Positions 36,704-45,500 of a DNA stretch of 64,000 nt are shown in pieces. A program made the position numbers and the translations under genes. The number at the start of each line of letters is the position of its first letter. Within the stretch, counting starts at the first letter, position 1. The notes below the pieces were generated by a model that saw only the letters and a program-made list of their open reading frames with translations, made no database searches and was not told the DNA's origin. Where the stretch lies: NCBI GenBank assembly GCA_006247105.1, contig CM016926.1:186001-250000 (forward strand). Reading direction: 5' to 3'. The stretch comes from Giardia muris (lineage: Eukaryota > Fornicata > Diplomonadida > Hexamitidae).

Positions 36704-39370
36704 TTACAGTATTAATGATTCCAAGCTAGTAGAAAGGTGCGCGAAGAAAGGATGGTCATGAAGCTGCATGAGGGCTGACAAGAAGCCGTCATTCCTGACG
36801 GCGAGAGCGATATAGGCGTCGTAGTATGGAGAATTCGGGATGGTGAACTTGGAAACGCTATTCGAATACATCCCACGAAGACACACTAATTGTTCCAGTT
36901 GATTGGCAATGTTTTTGGTGAGGGAACAGAGGTAGAACAAGAAGGCGTGGGCCTCAGAGGGTGTACTTCCCTTCATCGGGATGAAGAGATCCAAGTCTAA
37001 GCCGGACTTCCTTTTCGTAGATTGTGCGCGCTTTCCAATGTCCAGTTCTGAAAGCTGGACATAAGATCGAAGTGTTGCGAGCAGACAGACTGCGAAGATG
37101 AAAGGGTAGCCGTCAGAAGTTATAGTGGGATATGGTTGTGTTGACCAAGGTTGGAAGATCCCAATTTCGACATATGCTGTCACTATGCGTTGAACAATAG
37201 CACACGTGGTCAGAATAAGTGGTAAGAAGACGGTGACACTACCAGTACACGTCTTTATTCTCTTTGGATATAAACGCTCCTCTAAATTGAGCCCGAACCC
37301 GGTAAGGGTAGTATCAGAGATACTGATGGAGATCAGTTGGTAGATGGTCTCCTTAGGGATACGATAGGTAAGAGCAGCTTCAATGAATGGCTTGGGACAG
37401 ACTGAACTATTCGGAGTCGGAATGTCATCTCGTTTGAAAAGAGAAAAAAGTTCTGAGGAATCAAAACCGAACCGTAATGCTATTGCTTCTGCATCCTCCT
37501 GATATAGTTTTGAAAAGGAATAGGCTGTGGAATAATAGATGTCTACCCAGATGAACATCTCGTCGGAGGCTTCTATCAATGATGATGGAGCATTAATATC
37601 TACTAGGGTCGTTCCACAAAGTCGTTCCTGTAGTACACTATAGACCCAATATGCATCGATACCGATCTCCTTTGTCATCAACTTGGTGAAGTCCAAGCCA
37701 TAGAATAGCTCTGTGAAGGTGGGATAATCGTCTCCATAAACGATCTCTAAGATGAGTCTTTGTAAAGGGAAACGCACGAAGGTGATGGATGGGAAGCCAA
37801 GCATACTATCATATGTGGCCTCACTAAGGAGTAGATGGCCTACAAGCGTGAAGTTCGTGATTGCCCCTTGGTGTGGAGCACTAGAATACAAATCACAGAG
37901 CAATCTATTCCGTTCATGATGATACTCTGTGAAACGGGTTCGTTTCTGAAGCTGCATGAGGATGTTTGACTCCATAGTAGAACAACGTATCATCATGTTC
38001 TCCTTCTTCTCAGTGATATTCATTCTCAATAGGATTTCGTCTAGATGGTTCTGTATGCTTTCCGATGGCTTATTATAACCAAGGCTCGTAAGCGTTTCGA
38101 GTAAATGTTGAGAGAAGAGAGAGATTTTCATTAGAAGGGTCAAATCGATAGGGGGTGAGTCAATGAGAGCTAGACAAAGCTCTATGATGAGCTGGAAGAA
38201 GTCATCGATCGTTTGGGCCTTTAAAGAGCGCAGGAAGAAGATGATCCGACGAAGACGTTCAATGGCTGGTGTGGATGGCTCGAGTTGTTTAGAATAGGGT
38301 ATAAAGGTAGTTGCCTCATGAAGGAGTTCTTTGTACTTCACAGTGGTTAGAAGCGATATCGAAGGAAAGCGTACAGCCTTGAAAAGCTCCTCTATCTTTT
38401 GAGTAGGAGCGGGAACTGGAGCATCAGTGAATATGACAAGAGAGATGCCTTGGGTTGTGGAGTTCGTTGTGAGATTACAGAAGGACCTACTTGGAAGGGG
38501 GCGTACCTGTGGGGGGAGGCTATGATAGGATGTGGTCAAGTCCTTTACGAAATGCTTTCGAAGCCTAGCGAAGTTATTATTCACGGCCGTAAGGAAAGCG
38601 TTACTGATTGTGGCACAGCCTTCAGTACTGTCGTTTCCGGCGAGTGTGGAGAAGATAGCCAGAAGAAAGGTACGGTGCTCATCTCCAAATAACAGGCCTG
38701 TCGTACGCCGCGTCGAGTAGCACCACACGGCACCCCGAGTTGGGCGTGTATCCTGACGGGTAACCACGGCATTATTTGTCACCAAGAAGTCGTTATCATC
38801 AGAAAGGATGCAAGCGTGACCCAAGTGTTGAACCAGTTCGGCGATAGTGCTATCAGCATCCTTCAACATCCCACCAGAGCTATGCTCAACCACTCCGTTT
38901 AATGCAGCTAGGGAAATAATCAGGTCGTAGTTCCGTGTGAAGGAAACACGCCGTGTAACGATTGGTGGTGCACTAGCAATAAGCCCATCGTGAAGGTCTT
39001 TAAGAGTGAAGACATCTGATGCAATTAGCTTTCTTAAACTTCGTCCATTATCGATGGAGTCTGTAATACGCCGCCTTAATCTGTTTAAGAAGAGGGGCGA
39101 ATCAAGTGCAAACCCACTCAATAGGGTTGATTCCGAGATGAAGCAGACACGTATCTTTGCGTTGATGAAAGGGGCGATAATTCGCCGAATATTATCATAA
39201 ATGGTACGAAGATCTACTCGTGCCAATTGAACGAAGCTTTGCCTATGCGGGCCTCTGCCCGCGATGACGTTGGTCTTGTCCACGTAGAGTATCCGGACGT
39301 TCCGAAAGGGGATCGCTTGGGATACGAATGGCAAGGTTCGAAGAAGAGAATAGAGACCATGAACGCCCAT
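36704..39370 (-). CDS. XPG/Asteroid-like PIN-fold nuclease-like protein
   Basis: The protein has 888 residues and begins MGVHGLYSLLRTLP, the typical N-terminus of FEN1/XPG-superfamily proteins. Acidic positions follow: D31 in YVDKTN, DADS at 171-174 and DDND at 191-194 (ILSDDNDFLV). These correspond to metal-binding sites of the superfamily, although the first Glu pair is altered. The remaining 650 residues are helical and divergent, which fits the Asteroid (ASTE1)-like branch better than FEN1, EXO1 or XPG. Activity is uncertain. The start follows CTTTTTAAAAAG and faces the gene at 39384. Confidence 0.65.
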   Translation of the reverse strand: MGVHGLYSLLRTLPFVSQAIPFRNVRILYVDKTNVIAGRGPHRQSFVQLARVDLRTIYDNIRRIIAPFINAKIRVCFISESTLLSGFALDSPLFLNRLRRRITDSIDNGRSLRKLIASDVFTLKDLHDGLIASAPPIVTRRVSFTRNYDLIISLAALNGVVEHSSGGMLKDADSTIAELVQHLGHACILSDDNDFLVTNNAVVTRQDTRPTRGAVWCYSTRRTTGLLFGDEHRTFLLAIFSTLAGNDSTEGCATISNAFLTAVNNNFARLRKHFVKDLTTSYHSLPPQVRPLPSRSFCNLTTNSTTQGISLVIFTDAPVPAPTQKIEELFKAVRFPSISLLTTVKYKELLHEATTFIPYSKQLEPSTPAIERLRRIIFFLRSLKAQTIDDFFQLIIELCLALIDSPPIDLTLLMKISLFSQHLLETLTSLGYNKPSESIQNHLDEILLRMNITEKKENMMIRCSTMESNILMQLQKRTRFTEYHHERNRLLCDLYSSAPHQGAITNFTLVGHLLLSEATYDSMLGFPSITFVRFPLQRLILEIVYGDDYPTFTELFYGLDFTKLMTKEIGIDAYWVYSVLQERLCGTTLVDINAPSSLIEASDEMFIWVDIYYSTAYSFSKLYQEDAEAIALRFGFDSSELFSLFKRDDIPTPNSSVCPKPFIEAALTYRIPKETIYQLISISISDTTLTGFGLNLEERLYPKRIKTCTGSVTVFLPLILTTCAIVQRIVTAYVEIGIFQPWSTQPYPTITSDGYPFIFAVCLLATLRSYVQLSELDIGKRAQSTKRKSGLDLDLFIPMKGSTPSEAHAFLFYLCSLTKNIANQLEQLVCLRGMYSNSVSKFTIPNSPYYDAYIALAVRNDGFLSALMQLHDHPFFAHLSTSLESLIL

Positions 39371-39383
39371 CTTTTTAAAAGCA
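39371..39383. promoter_or_regulatory. 13-bp bidirectional promoter
   Basis: CTTTTTAAAAGCA separates two divergent start codons. CTTTTTAAAAG is nearly self-complementary and gives each ATG an A-tract immediately upstream (AAAAAG on the minus strand, AAAAGCA on the plus strand). Confidence 0.6.
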
Positions 39384-40199
39384 ATGCAGAGTCTTGCTCG
39401 TTTGAATCCTGAGCCTAGGGAGGACGAGCCTCTTCATGAGTCTGTCCCGGAACCCTCCCTGAAGGAGTCGGAGTACGAAACGGCCACCTTATCCCATAAC
39501 CCCCTTCTTGACGCGATCAGTACCATCACTGACGATACTGAAGATAAGCATACAAATGTGTCAGACGTAGCACACGGAGAGGCCAGTACACCTTCTCAGA
39601 AGGATTCTAAGGGTGATTCCAGCTCCAACTCTGATTTGATAAGCCTTCCGGAATATACTTTATCGAAGCCATCAAACGTTGTGCAAGAAAGAGTTGAGGA
39701 TCTAGTCACCTTTCTAGAATCCGTCGAGAATAAGCCTGGAACCTTCATGGTGGAGTCCAATAACAACCCTAGTCGTTCCTTTGTTGGAGTTTTTGACTAT
39801 ATCCTACATGAGCTTACAGCCTGTAACATAGAGTCTTTCCGTCAACTGGAAAGGTATCAAGACACGTGCTACGACCTTTTCAATCGTCTTCACATCTTCA
39901 TGAAAGAATTTACCATTGAATATGTCATGCAGATGTCCGAACTAGGTATTGCATCTCCATATCATAGCCGTGCCTCCGCATACATCGCGGCTTGCACCGA
40001 AGAGCTCCTTCATGAACTGGAAAGGAAGGACTTCGTCCGAAGGCTTCGACGGGATCGACATGATAATAAGAAAACCGGACGACGGAAGTTCCACGAGATG
40101 CGCGTCAAGTACCAGCGACTCAGTAGCTCCCGTGTCCATGGTCTCGCGCACCTCCCCGCCTACGAGTCCAATTTCCCAACGCGTCTCCAATACCGTTGA
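39384..40199 (+). CDS. Unrecognised protein with disordered N-terminus and helical C-terminus
   Basis: The protein has 271 residues. Residues 1-100 are acidic, Ser/Pro-rich and probably disordered. Residues about 110-235 are helical with many aromatic and charged residues (FDYILHELTACNIESFRQLERY). A basic segment follows (RRLRRDRHDNKKTGRRKFHEMR). No domain was recognised. A good initiator and a downstream AGTAAA signal support a real gene. Confidence 0.7.
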   Translation: MQSLARLNPEPREDEPLHESVPEPSLKESEYETATLSHNPLLDAISTITDDTEDKHTNVSDVAHGEASTPSQKDSKGDSSSNSDLISLPEYTLSKPSNVVQERVEDLVTFLESVENKPGTFMVESNNNPSRSFVGVFDYILHELTACNIESFRQLERYQDTCYDLFNRLHIFMKEFTIEYVMQMSELGIASPYHSRASAYIAACTEELLHELERKDFVRRLRRDRHDNKKTGRRKFHEMRVKYQRLSSSRVHGLAHLPAYESNFPTRLQYR

Positions 40200-40214
40200 A
40201 TCAGGACACGTCAG

Positions 40215-40220
40215 AGTAAA
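40215..40220 (+). terminator. AGTAAA poly(A) signal before the HEAT-repeat gene
   Basis: AGTAAATATTTCC lies 15 bp after the stop at 40199 and 11 bp before the ATG at 40232. It matches the poly(A) signal of the upstream gene and supplies the A/T-rich initiator of the next. Confidence 0.5.
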
Positions 40221-40231
40221 TATTTCCGCGG

Positions 40232-42484
40232 ATGGAGGGTTCTCTATCCGATAACACCGTCCAGGGCGTCCTGCGCGCCCTCTGTACACGCACTGGCGAT
40301 GAGGCACGAGATACGATTCGTACCTTTCTTATTGAATCCCCCGATATCCCTTGTGATTCTTCCGATACAGTCATACTCGATGCAGCCCTTTCCGCCTTAC
40401 AGGCCCTCATCATCAATGGAGACCTTCCATTACTCTTTGACTGGCTAGATGATTGCCCTCAAGAGCGTCGTCTTTTCATTGCGACTCAGTTGTGTTATTT
40501 GACAGCCGTTCAAGAGCATGTCATAACGCCACTCGTCTTGGAAAAATGGGGGCATGCACGTGAGGAGACCCTCAATGCACTTATCCTTCTAGGGGTCACG
40601 GCTAGGCGTTATGCACTCCCGCTTCTCCGCGAACTCGTCGTAGAAGCAGTTCGGGCACAATTCAGTTCATTACGAAACATGACTCATTTGATCGCCCGCG
40701 CGTTAGTGGCCCTACTCGACTTGGATACTTTGACCACCAGTATTACCACCGAGACGACTACCCCCATCTTTCGACTAGCTTGTTTAGATATCCTGCGTGC
40801 GCATCCTCCAGGTGTCGGGGATTCATGTAATGTTTGCGCATGTGATGGAGGCTCATGCCCATATGAGTGCAAGTTCACCGTTGTTGAAGATCTAAGTAGT
40901 CCGTATTCCGTGGTGGTCGATGAGGCTCGTCGCGAGTTGATCATCAATTATGAGGAGCTTCGGATATACTTGACGTTTTCGCAGAGCATGGGGTTAGCTC
41001 AAACTATGCTCGCCACCTCACATGCGATAGATAGGCCAAGTGTGATGTTATCAGCTTGTGATCAAAACACGTTCTCGGCGCTGAAGACGGCTGACCTGGA
41101 ACAACTCACACAGCCCGGTGAGTTGCCAGCTGTACGTCGTTGTTATGCGCCTCTCTTTAAGATGCAAGACCATGAACGGCTTCTTCGGGTCTTACGACAG
41201 AATGGCGAGAGTCAGAACCTCAGTATCGTTACTCACTCCATCGCCACGTCAACGGCGCTTCTTGTGGCCTTGGTGGAACGACCCGCAATCGCACTAGATG
41301 ATCTTGAATCGCTCTCGGTGATCAAGGTAATTGAGAGCTTCGTCGATGCCTTGGAAAATATGGATGACTCCGTGCGGGAGATCACTTTAGTCAGTATTGG
41401 ACAGGTCCTTGTACGATATCATACCTATCTCCATTTGACAGTCATTCAAGGCTTGATCTTTAAGATCATGCAGATCCTAACAGAGGACAATAGGCCTGCC
41501 GTCCGTAATTACTGCCTTTTCACCCTGAAGTATGTTTATCAGAACATAGACATGGATACCTCTCTTCTCCTCGTTAACCCTACTGACGTCGGGCGTCTTA
41601 TTGGGATGTTCTCCCTCCCCTCATCCAAGCTTCTGACGGCCGAGTGCATCTGCCTAGCGGGCTCGACAGGACGCGCCTTCCTCATGGAGCGAGCCTTACA
41701 CGATTGCAATCTTCGTGCCAGACTCCTCTCGATCCAGGCCCTACATTGTGTTCCATACGCTGTCCTAGACGAGAATGAGGCCTTACAACTGAAACGTTTC
41801 CTTGGTAATGTGATCAACGATCCTGCCCCACTTATTCGAGCCGCAGGACTTGAACTTTATGGTCGTCTGTACCGTATTACGGTGAAATATGGCCAGACGT
41901 CTAACGAGCTCACCTTGTCGACCTCCCAAGTGGATGAGGATCGAGAAGGTGTGTATTCAATCCCTGACTTCGGATCTCAATTGAAACAGAAGCGCTTCCG
42001 CGCGTTCGCTCGCCAATCCTTCATCAGTCCTGTATCTTTCAAGGCACTATTGTTACACCGCCTCGAAGCTGCTCATAGTATGGATGCGGCCAGTCAGAAG
42101 GCACTCTTCCAAACTATCTCACGGCATTTGGCAGCCCCCGATATTTGTGGACTCGTAGCTGATACCATTCTGGCCTGTCGATCCCATGACACGTATGTAG
42201 GACTTCTCTTGGACGAGCTTATGAAGATTCAACCCGAATACCTACGCGCCTTCGCCCACATGTACGCCCACACCGCGGAGGTGACGCTTTATCGCCGCTT
42301 TGACGTCCGGTTCCCCTTTGACTCGGATGAGATATTTGCTTATGCACGTAGATTACTTGATACGTCACCTACCTTCCGAGCGGATATTGAGGTGGCGATC
42401 GGACGTAAGACCGGCTCGAGCGAGTTTGGAGGGTGGTGCCAAAGGCTTCTTGCCGCCGCGGCTAGTCCTGAGACTCCAGAATAA
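40232..42484 (+). CDS. HEAT/ARM-repeat protein
   Basis: The protein has 750 residues of antiparallel helical pairs with typical HEAT features (for example DDSVREITLVSIGQVL, EDNRPAVRNYCLFTLKYV and APLIRAAGLELYGRLY). A cysteine cluster at about 199-213 (CNVCACDGGSCPYEC) could bind zinc. Integrator subunit 4, condensin or an importin-like scaffold are all possible; the sequence alone does not decide. There is no signal peptide or membrane segment. Confidence 0.7.
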   Translation: MEGSLSDNTVQGVLRALCTRTGDEARDTIRTFLIESPDIPCDSSDTVILDAALSALQALIINGDLPLLFDWLDDCPQERRLFIATQLCYLTAVQEHVITPLVLEKWGHAREETLNALILLGVTARRYALPLLRELVVEAVRAQFSSLRNMTHLIARALVALLDLDTLTTSITTETTTPIFRLACLDILRAHPPGVGDSCNVCACDGGSCPYECKFTVVEDLSSPYSVVVDEARRELIINYEELRIYLTFSQSMGLAQTMLATSHAIDRPSVMLSACDQNTFSALKTADLEQLTQPGELPAVRRCYAPLFKMQDHERLLRVLRQNGESQNLSIVTHSIATSTALLVALVERPAIALDDLESLSVIKVIESFVDALENMDDSVREITLVSIGQVLVRYHTYLHLTVIQGLIFKIMQILTEDNRPAVRNYCLFTLKYVYQNIDMDTSLLLVNPTDVGRLIGMFSLPSSKLLTAECICLAGSTGRAFLMERALHDCNLRARLLSIQALHCVPYAVLDENEALQLKRFLGNVINDPAPLIRAAGLELYGRLYRITVKYGQTSNELTLSTSQVDEDREGVYSIPDFGSQLKQKRFRAFARQSFISPVSFKALLLHRLEAAHSMDAASQKALFQTISRHLAAPDICGLVADTILACRSHDTYVGLLLDELMKIQPEYLRAFAHMYAHTAEVTLYRRFDVRFPFDSDEIFAYARRLLDTSPTFRADIEVAIGRKTGSSEFGGWCQRLLAAAASPETPE

Positions 42485-42501
42485 AGCAAAAATTGAACGT
42501 G

Positions 42502-45500
42502 ATGAATCTGCAGTCCAGCGGCTCCCTCGACGGAAGCGCGTTCGGCGGGTCCGTTTTTGGAGCGAGTCTGGCCCTGAGCGGGTCGGGGGTCGCCGGGACT
42601 ATGTCGCAGTCCGGCAGGCCGCTAAGCCTACTGGAGCGGACGATTGACCAGGCCATTATCAATAGTAAGCACTCTTACAATGACGTTCTCGTTATCCCCG
42701 AGGGACTTGACGAGCCTTGTGGCCCGACCTCGCTTCATGATATAATAGCACAGAGAATATCTGCCTCAGGACATCGACCTCAACCTACTGCCCCTCTAGC
42801 ACGAGCCTCACAACCCAACGTTCTGCAGTTCTATACGCAGCCCCCGCGGCGCTCAGCCGTCGCACCTCCAGTGCCTACATCGCTGGTCCAGCCACCTGTT
42901 CCACGTGCCCCACGTAAGGCCCCAAAGGTTGATATGAGCGATCTACTCGATGTCGATCTTCGTACCCAGAACCCTGCTTATGGGAAAGGTAAGGCAAAGA
43001 AGCCTTCAAAGGCGGTTCATCCGATGATACCCGAGAAGCTTCCTCAGCCACCACAACAACCACCACAGCCACAGTTACAGCCACAAGCACAACCACAACC
43101 TTTTCCGGAAAAGGTCATTCCCGTTATGCCCCAACCCGTTCCCGTCGTCGTCCCAACAACGGAGGTCGATGAGGAAAAAATGCTTCTTCAACAGCAGGTT
43201 AAGAGTTTGCTACAGAAGCAAACAGAACTCCAGGCGTACATCGGTCGTCTGGAAAACAGCCTGCATCAGAAAAGGGATCAGACCGGTGGCCTAACCGAGA
43301 CCCAACGACAAGACTCATCCACATATGCCTCCCCGCAGCACAATAGCATCCGCTTAAATCTGATCCAGATCCCTGACCCCATTGAGGCGGCTCGCTTCCT
43401 GGATAACTTGCAGATGTCACGGGAGAGCGTTGACTCGGCAGATGCCCCGTCTCCGGTCTTTGTCAAGCAGTCCCCCTTCCGGCCAATGAAGTCTCGTAAC
43501 GATTCGTCGCGGGATCTTAGCAGTCCCTTCGACTGTGTCGAGGGAGCGGCGATGTCTTCTCTTCTGGCGTTTGAGAAAGGGTCTGTGCGCGAGCACACGC
43601 TCAACCAGTCCCATCCTGCGAGCGAACCGGATGAATTCGGTACTGGCTCCCAATATGCCCTTCCACCACCTCCCTCGCTACCACCTCCACCTCTTTCCTC
43701 AGGGCTATCACCTCCACAAGAACAGATCAACTTCGCTCCCAACTCATTACAAGTTGTGGCTTCAAGTACTGAGGCTCTCCCTGAGAAGGAGCCGTTGCCT
43801 GTTCCTGCACTGATGCCTCATAATGCTTATCAGGAGACGACAAGAGAAGAATCTGAAAGTATCTCGATTCCCGTCGTGCATGCCGTCTCAGAACCTAGTC
43901 CAACTCGCACGTATAAGGGTGCACAAAAGAGCCCAGTGCGAGTGAAGCCGATGAGTCAAACCGATGCCTTTTTGGCCCGCTATGGCCTGAAGGCGGCACC
44001 GAGCATTTCCATTTCTGACGATACACAGTATGGAGACGCATGGGATACGATGGACTTCACGATCGAGATGACGACTGATGTCGAGACAGGGAAACGGGAT
44101 TATCGGATGATTTCGAAGCACCCAAAGGCCGTTTCACCGAAGCCGGAGCTCATGCCATCTCCCGCCTCCCTCATGAGCATGCTACCGAATTCAATCCTCT
44201 CACCCGAGGTTGCCCGACGAGACACCGCGATCCATCTCAATTCTCAGAGCATTGTAATGACACCAGAAAGCGTGCCGGCAGTATCCCCCGAGAGTGTCCC
44301 ACTCACCGCTATATATACCCAAAAGATTCCTCATCCGATGACTCCAACGTTGTCCTATGAGGTAATTGCCGCCCGTGCAGCACCCATGATCCCAACTACC
44401 GAAACCCACCAGAGTGCGCCGTTAGCCCAACGCATCCCAATAGAAGTGAGCGCTTGCGAGTCACCAATACAGTATCGTGGAGAGGCAGATTTGGTTCAAC
44501 GGATTCAACCCAATTTAGAGAGTCTCGAAGTTGTTCGCAGCCATCATCCGAGTCAGAACATAGAGGTAACCGTTCCGGAGCCGGCGAGCATTGCCATTGC
44601 ACCAAGTCAGGCGACATCTGAGGAGGTCCATGTTACAAACGCCATAGAGACCAATAAGGTTATCTCTCAGTCGAAGCAAGTTGACGAACTCAGGACTACC
44701 CGTTATGGCGTTGATATGCCAGCTCCTGTACTTCAGATCACAAGTAGAGGGTTTGTCCCAGTAGAACGGCAAAAGATCCCCTTCAGTCCAGCCGCTCCTC
44801 CCGAACAGTTGGTCCAGAAGATCTTTAGTCATCATCAGGAGGAGGTAGTCCCAAGTCCACAGCCTATGATGGTCCAGGCATTTAGGACTACGCACTCCTC
44901 GGTCAATACCTCACTTGTGCCGCAGGAAGAGCCTCCGCGCATCGTCTCGAGTAACCGCTGCTCGGTCTCTGATGTTCCCGTTTTGGAGACGGAACGAGAG
45001 TCAACCTCTGGGACCACAAGCAAGTCTGAGTCAACGATAGAGCCCGAGCAAGGGTGGTCACAGATGACGGCATATCCCATTGTCGAATCAGAGCCTTCAA
45101 GGGTTGATGAGGTTAATACTGGGTTAGAGATGCATGTTCTAAAGAGAGAGGCTGAGAAGGCTGAGAAGATTGAGGTTACTATCCCAGCCGAACCGCCTCA
45201 GCTCCTAACTGAGCGGGAACCAACTCCTCTTGACACTGGAAAGAATCAAACGAACGTCGAGATGGCTGTGGACACGGATGCCCCACTTCAGGAGTCTGCT
45301 TACGAGTCTCCCACTTGTAGCATTATCACGAAAGTGGTACTTGACGAGCCATCTGTACCCGTTGAAACCCCTAAAATGGAGTACATTCCACCAGACCCGC
45401 CAAGTTATATCCCACCTCCTACCATGTCTATGTCCGTCTCGGACTGTATCTATGCCGACGGCATGTCTTCCTGTAGCTCTGTCTCTGTTACGGGGATGAG

